Assembly (NCBI GenBank): GCA_013214065.1
Contig: JABSPK010000007.1
Location: 92,759 to 156,758, forward strand
Direction: 5' to 3'
Length of the DNA stretch: 64,000 bases
Source: Flavobacteriaceae bacterium
Lineage (GTDB): Bacteria > Bacteroidota > Bacteroidia > Flavobacteriales > Flavobacteriaceae
In this document: positions 51,762 through 60,587 of the stretch, piece by piece
How the letters are laid out: each line of letters opens with the position of its first letter
Position numbering within the stretch: position 1 is the stretch's first letter
Notes under the pieces: generated by a model
What the model was told of the DNA's origin: nothing
What the model saw: the letters and a program-made list of their open reading frames with translations, nothing else
Database searches by the model: none
Translations under genes and position numbers: made by a program

Positions 51762-52556
51762 ATGGATTTAAAACTTCAAGGAAAAACCGTCTTTATTTCG
51801 GGATCTACGGCCGGGATCGGTCTCGCCGTTGCCCAATCGATGTTGGGTGAAGGGGCATCGGTCATTGTGAATGGTCGAACCCAGGCATCCGTCGACAAGG
51901 CGATACGATCTTTAAAGGCATCGTTTCCCGATGCCGAAATTACAGGGGTCCCCATCGATTTCGGGAATGCAGAAACGCTGAATGCCGCACTAGGGCAACT
52001 CAGGGGTGTTGACATTTTGATCAATAATGTCGGCATCTATAAGGCGGAACCGTTTTTTGACATGTCTGATGCCGATTGGCAACACCAATTCGATATCAAT
52101 GTGATGAGCGGGGTGCGTTTGTCGCGAGCCCTATTACCAGGCATGTTGGAAAAGGATTGGGGGCGTATCGTTTTCGTCTCCAGCGAATGCGCCCTTTTGG
52201 TACCCCCTGATATGCTGGCGTATAGCATGACCAAGACGGCCATGTTGGCGGTTTCAAGGGGCTTGGCCGAAATGACCCAGGGGACTGGGGTCACGGTCAA
52301 TGCCGTACTACCGGGATCGACCCTCTCTGAAGGCGCCCAGCGTTTTTTGGAAGAAGAAGCGCAAAGATCTGGTACCGATGTGCAACAGGTCACCCAAGAT
52401 TTTTTTACCAATGTCAGACCAACTTCCTTGCTGCAGCGTTTTGCGGCCGTTGATGAAGTGGCCCATACCATAACCTATCTTTCGAGTCCCCTAGCGGCGG
52501 CTACCAATGGGGCTGCGATCAAAATCGATGGGGGCAGTACCGGCGGCATTGTATAG
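51762..52556 (+). CDS. short-chain dehydrogenase/reductase
   Basis: A 264-residue classical SDR. Cofactor motif SGSTAGIG (Gly-rich) followed by NGR, NNVGIYKAEPF, and the active site YSMTK. The C-terminal GGAAIKIDGGSTGG-type end is present (AATNGAAIKIDGGSTGG). It follows the symporter after 4 bp and probably oxidises an intermediate of the imported substrate. Confidence 0.9.
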   Translation: MDLKLQGKTVFISGSTAGIGLAVAQSMLGEGASVIVNGRTQASVDKAIRSLKASFPDAEITGVPIDFGNAETLNAALGQLRGVDILINNVGIYKAEPFFDMSDADWQHQFDINVMSGVRLSRALLPGMLEKDWGRIVFVSSECALLVPPDMLAYSMTKTAMLAVSRGLAEMTQGTGVTVNAVLPGSTLSEGAQRFLEEEAQRSGTDVQQVTQDFFTNVRPTSLLQRFAAVDEVAHTITYLSSPLAAATNGAAIKIDGGSTGGIV

Positions 52557-52579
52557 CACTTTAAATTCAATTAGATCCT

Positions 52580-53014
52580 ATGATAACCAAAACCCTTATT
52601 TCGCGAAGCGCCTTGTTGCTGATCGTTGTTCTAGGCCTTTCATGCAAACAAGTCGAGCAAGCGAAACCCGAACCCGAACCCGTAGTTATGGAAACACCTG
52701 AAAACGAGAAGCGCCTGCGCCATGTGGTCATTTTTAAATTCAATGACGACACCAGTGAAGAGCAAGTACAGCAATTGAATGATAGCTTTGCCCAATTGCA
52801 GGAGCATATTCCCGTCATCCAAGATTTTGAATGGGGGTTGAACGATAGCCCTGAAGATTTCCACCAAGGCTTCACCCATTGCTATCTCTTGACCTTCGCA
52901 TCTGAGCAAGATCGCGACAGTGTATACACCCCGCATCCGAAACACCAAGAATTCGTGGCCAGTTTACAGCCGCATATCGAAAAGGTGTTCGTCGTCGATT
53001 ATTGGGCGAATTAA
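52580..53014 (+). CDS. Dabb (stress-responsive alpha/beta barrel) lipoprotein
   Basis: A 144-residue protein with a lipoprotein signal (ALLLIVVLGLSCKQ). The mature part is a Dabb domain: RHVVIFKFNDDTSEEQVQQL, IPVIQDFEWGLNDSPED, CYLLTFASEQDRDSVY and a C-terminal HPKHQEFV. Dabb proteins form small barrel dimers, some of which act on polyketide-like or aromatic compounds. It closes the AraC-linked set. Its role is unknown. Confidence 0.85.
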   Translation: MITKTLISRSALLLIVVLGLSCKQVEQAKPEPEPVVMETPENEKRLRHVVIFKFNDDTSEEQVQQLNDSFAQLQEHIPVIQDFEWGLNDSPEDFHQGFTHCYLLTFASEQDRDSVYTPHPKHQEFVASLQPHIEKVFVVDYWAN

Positions 53015-53130
53015 GGCTAAGGAAAAAGCGGCCTTCGGCAGTTTTATTTGCCGATTCGCACTTTTACACCCTTTCGGATCGTTATTTTCCGAATAATGCC
53101 CCCGATACTGGTGGGCTAGGGTATTTATGC

Positions 53131-53138
53131 TAATTTTG
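53131..53138 (+). promoter_or_regulatory. candidate -7 promoter element for the second SulP gene
   Basis: TAATTTTG, an exact match to TAnnTTTG, 20 bp before the ATG at 53159. No clear -33 element is seen. Confidence 0.4.
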
Positions 53139-53158
53139 CCGGCTTCAATACAGCAGCT

Positions 53159-54700
53159 ATGCGCAAATACTTGAACCTCTTCGATTTTTCGCAACAGGTC
53201 AATTACCGAACCGAGGTCCTTTCGGGCCTAACGGTCGCCTTGGCCTTGGTACCCGAAGCGATTGCTTTCGCCTTGATCGCGGGCCTTTCACCCCTGACCG
53301 GTTTGTATGCCGCCTTCGTTATGGGCTTGGTCACTTCGATTTTGGGCGGGCGCCCGGGGATGATTTCAGGGGCCACCGGGGCCGTGGCCGTGGTCATTGT
53401 CTCCTTGGCTAAGGACTATGGGGTCGAATACGTTTTCGCGGCGGTCATTTTAGCGGGCTTGCTGCAGGTCAGCGCCGGTTTCCTTCGACTGGGGAAGTTG
53501 ATGCGCTTGGTGCCCCATCCGGTGATCTTCGGTTTCGTCAATGGCTTGGCCATCATCATTTTCATGTCACAGCTCGTTCAATTCAAGACCCCTGAAGGGA
53601 GTTGGTTGTCGGGTACTACCTTGTATATGTTCGGGGGACTTGTTTTCTTGACCATGCTCATCATTTGGGGTTTGCCGAAATTGAGTAAAATGGTACCGGC
53701 GTCCTTGGTGGCCATTTTGGTCATCTTCGGTCTGGTGTTTTTCTTTGACATCGACACCAAAACGATCGGCGATATCGCTTCGATCAAAGGGGGTTTCCCT
53801 CCTTTCCATATTCCTTCGGTTCCGTTTAGTTTGGAGACCTTGACGATTATTTTCCCCTATGCCGGGATCATAGCGGGGGTCGGGTTGATCGAAAGCCTAT
53901 TGACCTTGAATATCGTTGACGAGATTACAGAAACCCGTGGTAGAGGCAATAAAGAGGCCGTGGCCCAAGGAACCGCCAATGTACTTTCAGGGCTGTTTTC
54001 AGGAATGGGCGGTTGTGCGATGATCGGTCAGAGTTTAATCAATACGTCGAACGGTGCGAGGGCCCGACTTTCGGGAATCGTCGCTTCGATCATGCTATTG
54101 TGTTTTATCATGTTCGGATCGGCCTTGATCGAAAAGGTGCCGATGGCCGCTTTGACCGGACTGATGATCATGGTCGCCTTGGGTACTTTCGAATGGGCCA
54201 GTTTGCGCACCTTTCGAAGAATGCCGAAATCGGATGTTCTGGTGATGGTTTTGGTCACCTTGGTGACGGTTTTTCTGCACAATCTGGCTTTGGCCGTATT
54301 GGTGGGCGTTATCATTTCAGCATTGGTCTTCGCCTGGGATAATGCCATTCGAATCAGGGCACGCAAACATACCGACGAAGCCGGTGTGAAACACTATGAA
54401 ATCTACGGGCCGCTCTTTTTCGGGAGCACCACCCTTTTTGCCGAAAAATTCGATGTGGCCAATGACCCTGAAGAAGTGGTCATCGATTTTGCCGAAAGTC
54501 GGGTAGTCGATATGTCGGCTATCGAAGCGCTGCATAAGATTACCGAACGTTACCAAAAAGTAGGGAAAAACGTTCGTTTGAAACACTTGAGCAAAGATTG
54601 CAGGCGGCTATTGGATGATGCCGATGACATCATTCAGGTCAACGTTTTGGAAGATCCTACCTACAAGGTCGCCGTTGACAAAATCTGGCCGTATAAATAA
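53159..54700 (+). CDS. SulP-family anion transporter with STAS domain (second copy)
   Basis: A 513-residue SulP transporter with a membrane domain (residues 10-400: VALALVPEAIAFALIAGLSPLTGLYAAF, GRPGMISGATGAVAVVIVS) and a C-terminal STAS domain (FDVANDPEEVVIDFAESRVVDMSAIEALHKI). It has no carbonic anhydrase partner, unlike the copy at 19966. It is only distantly similar to that copy. Sulfate is a reasonable substrate, but cannot be told from bicarbonate by sequence alone. Confidence 0.92.
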   Translation: MRKYLNLFDFSQQVNYRTEVLSGLTVALALVPEAIAFALIAGLSPLTGLYAAFVMGLVTSILGGRPGMISGATGAVAVVIVSLAKDYGVEYVFAAVILAGLLQVSAGFLRLGKLMRLVPHPVIFGFVNGLAIIIFMSQLVQFKTPEGSWLSGTTLYMFGGLVFLTMLIIWGLPKLSKMVPASLVAILVIFGLVFFFDIDTKTIGDIASIKGGFPPFHIPSVPFSLETLTIIFPYAGIIAGVGLIESLLTLNIVDEITETRGRGNKEAVAQGTANVLSGLFSGMGGCAMIGQSLINTSNGARARLSGIVASIMLLCFIMFGSALIEKVPMAALTGLMIMVALGTFEWASLRTFRRMPKSDVLVMVLVTLVTVFLHNLALAVLVGVIISALVFAWDNAIRIRARKHTDEAGVKHYEIYGPLFFGSTTLFAEKFDVANDPEEVVIDFAESRVVDMSAIEALHKITERYQKVGKNVRLKHLSKDCRRLLDDADDIIQVNVLEDPTYKVAVDKIWPYK

Positions 54701-54701
54701 A

Positions 54702-55283
54702 TCACTCGCGGTTTTTCCCTAGAAAGACGTTGACCTTGGGATCCAATGGGTTGCCCGACATGCGTCGAAAGGCAACGATTTGGCCTACGTGATAGATGCA
54801 GTCCGATAGCATGCCGTTGAGCATGTTCCATAAAGGAAAATCGAATTGGGCATCGCCGCGTTGAAAAATGACTTGGTACCCCTCCAATTCACTTTCGGTT
54901 CCATTCCGATACTTGGCACTGGCCGTTTTCAAATTGTTCAAGGTCGTGGCCCGTAGGGTTTCGAACGAATAGCCCGAAAAATCCTTAGGGCGTTCATTGG
55001 GGGTGGCATCGGGTACGTTCAAGATGATCTCTGACATGCCGTAAATATGTTGCAAGGTTTCCCAAACCGTTCGCGCATCTTCAGAGGGTTTGAATTGGAT
55101 GTCGGTTTCGGTCAGGCCCTCGGTGGCCCAATAATAGCGATAACCTAGGCCATCGACCATACGTGAAATCACATTGCCGGCCGTATATGACTCGGGTGCA
55201 TCCGGAATTTGGTGGTAGGGTAGTTCTTGGGCGGTCATATCGAGGGTTACCAATAAAGTGATGAATAAAAAACGTCGTATCAT
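54702..55283 (-). CDS. secreted DinB-superfamily protein
   Basis: A 193-residue protein with a signal peptide (FLFITLLVTLDMTAQ). The mature part is a DinB-like four-helix bundle with metal-binding His in TLQHIYGMSE and CIYHVGQIVAFRRMSGNP. DinB-like proteins bind metal and may act as thiol-dependent transferases; the DNA-damage name is historical. It is the last gene of the minus-strand set starting at 56617 or 57159. Unusual in being exported. Confidence 0.83.
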   Translation of the reverse strand: MIRRFLFITLLVTLDMTAQELPYHQIPDAPESYTAGNVISRMVDGLGYRYYWATEGLTETDIQFKPSEDARTVWETLQHIYGMSEIILNVPDATPNERPKDFSGYSFETLRATTLNNLKTASAKYRNGTESELEGYQVIFQRGDAQFDFPLWNMLNGMLSDCIYHVGQIVAFRRMSGNPLDPKVNVFLGKNRE

Positions 55284-55299
55284 GGTTCAGGTCTTAGTT

Positions 55300-56004
55300 T
55301 CACAGGCTCCAAATTTCGTAAATCGGCCGGCCTTTGCTGCTCAGGCCTGAATGGTGCCAATCGCCTTCCTTGAGCTCGAAATCGAATTCCAATTCGGCAC
55401 CGACCCGGGCATTGTCCCTTGAAAAGAATTCGATATGCTCGGTGTATTTACCATCAACGGTGGTGTAGGTGCCCCCTCCGGTACCCATGAATTCCTTGGT
55501 TTCGGTATTATAGGCGATCCATTGAAAGCGGGTTCCTGAAAGGATCTTCATGGTTTTGCGTGGCCGGTCGGTGTTTCTTTTCTGCAATGTACCATCACGC
55601 ATGCGCCCCGAAATCAACCAAGCGCCCATCAAGACCCCCGGATTGCCGGCGTCGATCCGTTTCCAGACCTGGTCGTAGCCGTTGGCGGTCAATCGGTCGC
55701 CATCGATATGTATCTCGAAAACCGAGGTAGACCCGACCCGGTCCGGGGTATCGGTATCGAACTCTACGGTTTCGGTCAGCTGGTTGCCCTCAAGGCTCCA
55801 ACTGCCCCCGTTCGTACTGATGAAAGCACCGGTATCGGCCTCGTAAAAGGTGGCGACTTGATAGCCTTCGGCAAAAATGACCACACTACGTTGGGTTGTA
55901 CCGTCAGCTTCGAAGGTGGCTTCCCAAGCCCCTAATAAGGATTGCCCGAACGACAGGCTTGAAATCAATAAACAAAGGAATAACAAAGGGTATTTCATGA
56001 TCAT
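55300..56004 (-). CDS. secreted protein with two lipocalin-like repeats
   Basis: A 234-residue protein with a signal peptide (LLFLCLLISSLSFGQ). The mature part is two copies of a ~100-residue beta-rich domain: LLGAWEATFEADG...GGSWSLEGNQLTETVEF and LMGAWLISGRMRDG...GGTYTTVDGKYTEHIEF. No function is known. Its ATG at 56004 overlaps the upstream stop (ATGA), so it is coupled to the DUF1059 gene. Confidence 0.78.
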   Translation of the reverse strand: MIMKYPLLFLCLLISSLSFGQSLLGAWEATFEADGTTQRSVVIFAEGYQVATFYEADTGAFISTNGGSWSLEGNQLTETVEFDTDTPDRVGSTSVFEIHIDGDRLTANGYDQVWKRIDAGNPGVLMGAWLISGRMRDGTLQKRNTDRPRKTMKILSGTRFQWIAYNTETKEFMGTGGGTYTTVDGKYTEHIEFFSRDNARVGAELEFDFELKEGDWHHSGLSSKGRPIYEIWSL

Positions 56005-56240
56005 GGGTTTTCGGGTAAGGCATCAAAGGTCTTGCGTTTGTTGTCGAACCAGGTTTGCATGGCCTCTGGCGACTGCATCAGTGTTTTCATTTTTTCCATG
56101 GCTTCGAGATGGTCGGGATCCCCCGTCTGGAACATCCGCATGCCGTGTTGTTTGCTCATTTCAGCGATCTCTTCGAAGGTGTTGGCGGTAAAGGGGGTGT
56201 CGCAGGCACCACCCAATTGTTTACAGGTCATGGTTTTCAT
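56001..56240 (-). CDS. DUF1059 domain protein
   Basis: A 79-residue protein. The start MKTMTCKQLGGACDTPFTANT is the DUF1059 signature, with Cys residues possibly binding metal, followed by TFEEIAEMSKQHGMRMF. A second motif HLEAMEKMKTLMQSPE is helical. The ATG at 56240 shares a base with the stop of the NTF2-like gene. Function unknown. Confidence 0.82.
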   Translation of the reverse strand: MKTMTCKQLGGACDTPFTANTFEEIAEMSKQHGMRMFQTGDPDHLEAMEKMKTLMQSPEAMQTWFDNKRKTFDALPENP

Positions 56241-56617
56241 CAATACATGGTATTAGGGTTGGCTGATATTTCGGGGATCTGTTGTATGGCATCCCAGTGT
56301 TCGATGATCTTTCCTTCCGTATCGAAACGGAAAAAGTCCATGGTGACGTATTGGTCGTTGCCCGGCCAGGTCTGGTGGGTGTGTAGGGCGACCAGGTCGC
56401 CTTCGCCGATACAGCGCACAAAGGCGATCGACTTGTCGGGGTATTCGCGTTGCATGCGCTCGAAATAGGCAATGAACCCTTGGGTACCATCGGCCACATC
56501 GGGGTTGTGTTGTATGTATCCGTCCCCAATATAACGTGCTACCGCCTCCCTGGGATCCCCTTCATAGGCCATTCGGTAAAAGGCGATGGCATTGGCTTTG
56601 TTCGCTTCGATATCCAT
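56240..56617 (-). CDS. NTF2-like (SnoaL-type) protein
   Basis: A 125-residue protein of the NTF2 fold, starting MDIEANKANAIAFYRMAYEGDP, then GYIQHNPDVADGTQGFIAYF and DFFRFDTEGKIIEHWDAIQ. Such proteins act as small isomerases, cyclases or ligand-binding subunits. Substrate unknown. ATG at 56617 is chosen because it begins the conserved region. It is coupled to the DUF1059 gene. Confidence 0.87.
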   Translation of the reverse strand: MDIEANKANAIAFYRMAYEGDPREAVARYIGDGYIQHNPDVADGTQGFIAYFERMQREYPDKSIAFVRCIGEGDLVALHTHQTWPGNDQYVTMDFFRFDTEGKIIEHWDAIQQIPEISANPNTMY

Positions 56618-56679
56618 ATAAAAAATGCCATTACCACCGAAAGGCGATAATGGCATCGAATTGAGTTATCTGAAATTGG

Positions 56680-57159
56680 TTATAACGTTCGAAGATACTC
56701 TGCCAAATCGCGTGCTTCGTCTTCGGTCAGGTTTTGGTTCAACATGATGGCGTTGTTGTACTCTTTGAGCAACGCCTTGGCGATGGGGTCGTCTTTCAAC
56801 ATGCCATCGGGGTTTAGCATCATGTTCATCACCCATTCTGGGCTGCGACGCTCATAAACGCCTTTCATGGCCGGGCCGATCATGCGCTGTTCGACCATAT
56901 GGCAGGCAACGCATATCGCGTTGAATTTGGCTTCGCCGCGAGCGGCCATTTCGGCATCGATCTCACCATCGAAACTCAGTTCTTTGATCGGGCCGATACC
57001 CTTGTTGTCAAGATCCACGGGTACGCCTTCGCTAGCGACCTCTTTCGCATCTTCTTTCTTGGTCCGATTGACTTCGAACCCTTCTTTCTTATCTTCTTTC
57101 TTACCGCCGCAACTGGCTATGAACAGGCCCATGACGGTCAACAGGAGCAGTCTTTTCAT
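56680..57159 (-). CDS. c-type cytochrome lipoprotein
   Basis: A 159-residue protein with a lipoprotein signal (LTVMGLFIASCGGKK). A charged linker is followed by one heme-c domain with CVACH, and Met residues in GPAMKGVYERR and NMMLNPDG as possible axial ligands. It is anchored in the periplasm or outer membrane and carries electrons. It is the first gene of the minus-strand set ending at 54702. Confidence 0.9.
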   Translation of the reverse strand: MKRLLLLTVMGLFIASCGGKKEDKKEGFEVNRTKKEDAKEVASEGVPVDLDNKGIGPIKELSFDGEIDAEMAARGEAKFNAICVACHMVEQRMIGPAMKGVYERRSPEWVMNMMLNPDGMLKDDPIAKALLKEYNNAIMLNQNLTEDEARDLAEYLRTL

Positions 57160-57303
57160 GTTTGTTTGATTAGAGAAACACTAAGATAAACAAAAGTTGG
57201 CAGTGGGGCCGGTTAATTTTTCGCAATGCCGAAATACCACAAAATTAACAGGGCTTGTTGCAACCCTGGGCCCTATTTGGCATCTCATTGAAAACACTGC
57301 CCC

Positions 57304-57777
57304 ATGAAACTTCGAATCCTTGGCCTTTGTTTGGTCCTTTTCTTGATGTCTTGCGATGATGACGACCCCTGTGGTGGTGTCATTGCCGATGTATTGACCC
57401 AGACCCTTTATGTGTCTTTCGAGAACGCCAATGGCGACAACCTGATTGCCGATGGCACCATCCCTACAAGCGCGATATTCACCGAATTCAAAGGGTTTCG
57501 ATCGCCCGGTCTTGTCTTCGACGACGGCCTTGAGAACGTACCCGAATCGCTGCGATACAAACTTCAGATCCCCGTGGTCGGCGAAGAGGACACCGACAAT
57601 ACCTGGGCCATCGAACTCTCGGCTACCGAGACCGACACTCTGATATTGCGACTACGTGTCGAGAGTGAAGGCTGTAGTGGGCGGTTTTACGAGATACTCG
57701 GGGTAACCTATAACGGTGTGCCTCTTACGGTCATCGACCTTGGGGAAATTAACTATCAGATTCGGGTAGAAAAGTAG
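57304..57777 (+). CDS. small lipoprotein of unknown function
   Basis: A 157-residue protein with a lipoprotein signal (CLVLFLMSCDDDDPCGG, lipidated Cys17). The mature part is acidic and beta-rich, with FKGFRSPGLVFDDG and a second Cys pair (Cys23 and Cys in ESEGCSGRFYE) that could form a disulfide. No family is recognised. Flanked by divergent and convergent genes, so it is monocistronic. Confidence 0.72.
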   Translation: MKLRILGLCLVLFLMSCDDDDPCGGVIADVLTQTLYVSFENANGDNLIADGTIPTSAIFTEFKGFRSPGLVFDDGLENVPESLRYKLQIPVVGEEDTDNTWAIELSATETDTLILRLRVESEGCSGRFYEILGVTYNGVPLTVIDLGEINYQIRVEK

Positions 57778-57798
57778 CATAACCCCAACAAAACGCGG

Positions 57799-58173
57799 CT
57801 ATGTTTTCATAAGGAAGGTGCCGATTAAGGTCAGGGCACCGATTACAAGCAACAACAATCCGAAGAACAGCAAATAACTCCCCACAGGGTGTGGCCTGAT
57901 TTCAAAAATATCGGTTTGGCCCAATTCGTCGATTTCTTGTGGTTGACTGACCAAAGCTTCCAATTTTTTGATTCTTCGGTTGTAGGTCAGTGAAAAAATG
58001 CCGGCGGCAATAAACAGCAACACAAAACCAACGATGATTATATAGAACGGTCCTTCGATTTTACAGAATTCGATGGCTTTTTCCTTTATGGAAAACCCAC
58101 CGAAAACCAAACCGCCTATCGCTGCCAGAAGGGTAAAAACTCCTTGACCGTTCAAGGCCATCAATTGCTTCAA
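57799..58173 (-). CDS. small membrane protein of unknown function (N-terminus uncertain)
   Basis: A 121-125 residue protein with three membrane helices (FTLLAAIGGLVFGGF, FYIIIVGFVLLFIAAGIFSL, YLLFFGLLLLVIGALTLIGTFL). The start is TTG at 58173 or ATG at 58161. In the same frame the DNA stays open upstream to a stop near 58260 and reads like coding sequence (ADNEPLALRKFYAEQRDAQ), yet offers no ATG. An ATG at 58297 begins another frame. A frameshift or a non-ATG start is therefore possible. Confidence 0.6.
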   Translation of the reverse strand: MKQLMALNGQGVFTLLAAIGGLVFGGFSIKEKAIEFCKIEGPFYIIIVGFVLLFIAAGIFSLTYNRRIKKLEALVSQPQEIDELGQTDIFEIRPHPVGSYLLFFGLLLLVIGALTLIGTFLMKT

Positions 58174-58327
58174 TTGGGCATCGCGTTGCTCGGCATAGAA
58201 TTTTCGTAGTGCAAGAGGTTCGTTGTCGGCCGTGGTCGATTTTGCTTTCGGTTGCCTTTAAGGTATGCAATTTGTTCGATTTGTAGTTTCGGTTCATTTC
58301 ATATTACGGGCGAAAAGGGGCCGTAGT

Positions 58328-60538
58328 TTATAAACTCACCGCGAAGTTGATAAAAAAGGTGCGGGCGAAACCATACCAGAACCGTGGGGCAAAGGAGGGA
58401 TTGTCGCGTAACAGATCTTGCTGTAATTGACCGAAGTTTCCGTTGCGACTTTGTTCGAACCCCCCTGTTTTGTAAACGGTGTCAAAAATATTGTTCAAGC
58501 CGATGAACAGGCTGATATACTTCCCTTCTCGTAACCAAGATTTTCCAGCTACCATGTTCAGAAGGTAAAAATCGCTCAACGGATTTTGGGTCAAAAGCGC
58601 AGCAATGTTTTCAGGGGTCGCTTCAGGGAAAGGGGTGCCGGTTTCTGGGTCTAGGGCAAAACTTGATGTACGGGTTATCGTCGAAAGGCCCACATAGGAT
58701 CTTTTTAGAAGGTTGGCTGTCGCTCCTATCCACCAATAATTTGGGGCCCGATACGAAATTCCGATCGCATAGGCTTGTTCAGGACCTTGGGCTAGATGCA
58801 ATCCCTTGATATTGGCGTTACCCAAAGCGATACTGCCCTCGGGATCGATCAAATCTTCTTGCGCCGAGGCGGTATCAAAATTTATGGTGACATTAGGATT
58901 GCTGGCAAAAACATAGGACCCCAAGTTTCCTGCCAAAGTTAGTTTGACCTGCGGGGACAGTGCATACTCGAATCCAAACTCGATACCCCTATGAAGTTGA
59001 TCAAGATCGGTAAGTACCTCTTGTACGAAGTCGGATCCAAGTCCGGAATCCACGAAAAAGAAATTGATGTCGGTCCGGTTTTGGAAACGGGTATGGTATG
59101 CACCGATCCTTCCCGTCAGTTTAGGAAGTCTCATATCGTAGCCAACCTCCAAAGCATGGACCGTTTCTGATTGAAGCCCGGGCACGATTTCGTTTTGCTC
59201 CCTGGGGTTGACAAAGGCGTTTTGTAGCAAAGGGGGGCGTTCAATTCGGGCGCCACGTACGCTGAACCAATGCCTGCCCGATATCCGATAGGTAAACTCT
59301 CCTTTTATTTGGAGCCCCGAATGATCGATGGGTTCACTTTCCCCCAATGAATCATCAAGAAAGCGTTCGTTTCGAAATTTGCCAATCCTGGTTAGACTTT
59401 GGTTTCGGAACCCTACTGAAAGCGCTGTTTGCCAACGGGATACCCCATAACGCAGTTGGGCAAAAAACCTACTGGAAAACCCTTTGATGTCATAGTCGTA
59501 ATTGAAGCGTTCGCCTTGTCCTTTTTGAACGTCCCCTTCCGTATCATTGCGGGTGTTTGAAAATGCATCTACATCGGCATGGAACACTCCGTCCAATAGA
59601 TCTCGGATCTTTGCGAAATTGGCCGAGGTGAGTTGTTTGATTTCAGCTCCAAAATCCATTGAAAGGGATTCCCCAAAGCGAAAGTTCGCCACCATACCGG
59701 CAGTCAATTGGGTGTCGTCTACCGTATCATCATATAAGACATAAGAAGCTTGGCCGTCGTTCAGTGGGGTGCGATTCGCTTGATGGATTCGTTCCCAATT
59801 GAGCTGTGGATTGTTCCTGAAACCTTCCCTTGCCAAAGCGGCATTGGTGAAATCAGCACCGATGGGATTATTGATGTAAAAACTAGGGAGGTACCGATAA
59901 AAAGTCGGATCTGGATTAGGGGCATTGAAGAATCCCAATCGACTGTTCCTTCGGGTTCCGGTCTGATAAGCAACACCCGTGGTGAGCTCGAAATTTTTAG
60001 ATCGATACCGGTAGTTGGCCATGACGATGGGTTCGAAAATAAAGCGCTCGCGTGCATTTCGGATCTTGCCATCTTGAAGTCCCCAATTCGGGTTGTACGC
60101 CCTGCCCGCCAAATCAAATACTTCATCAGTTACCGCAGCACTCCTGCCACGCCTGGTATGGGCAAGGATACCGGAAATACTTAGGGAATGCCTATTCTTG
60201 AACTCCCATTCCAATGCACTGAAAAAGGAGAATCCGCCGAAAAGTGTACCGTCGATATATCCTTGATTTGCCGACCGATGGGAAACCGAAACCGTAAAGG
60301 CCAAACCATTTGATGGTGAACTGGTGTGGGTTGCCATAATACGTCCGCTATATGTACGGTTCGACGCGGATACCGACAGGCGTGTACCCGGTCTCATTTT
60401 TGATGGTCGCAAATCAAAATCGGTGCTTCCAAGTACCCCTCCGAACCCAAAACGAGAGGACCTTAATCCATGTCGATGCTCTTGGGTTCGTGTTACATCG
60501 TTCAACCCGCCCCAGTAGATTAAATGAACTATGTAAAC
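58328..60538 (-). pseudogene. TonB-dependent receptor, 5' end removed by an inserted element
   Basis: About 730 residues of the C-terminal part of an outer-membrane TonB-dependent receptor: the beta-barrel, ending in the aromatic FARTFFINFAVSL. The frame opens at 60538 after a stop and has no ATG start. The conserved YWGGLNDVTR segment (60485-60517), which normally follows the plug domain, is the first recognisable receptor sequence. Signal peptide, N-terminal domain and plug are missing, so this product cannot be a working receptor. Upstream DNA is AT-rich and belongs to a serine recombinase element. The 5' part should lie beyond base 64000. Confidence 0.88.
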
Positions 60539-60548
60539 TTATAACAAG

Positions 60549-60565
60549 AACGATTTTTTATCGTT
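60549..60565 (+). repeat. 17-bp palindrome upstream of the recombinase gene
   Basis: AACGAT-TTTTT-ATCGTT, perfect arms of 6 bp, 22 bp before the recombinase ATG and close to the insertion junction. It may be part of the attachment site or an operator of the recombinase gene. Confidence 0.45.
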
Positions 60566-60587
60566 AAAAGCTAATAATCAAACGTGT

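Noticed and set aside
58328..60505. TonB-dependent receptor as a complete 725-residue gene starting at 60505
   Set aside because: The codon at 60505 is TTG inside the conserved YWGGLNDV segment, and a receptor without signal peptide and plug is not expected to work.
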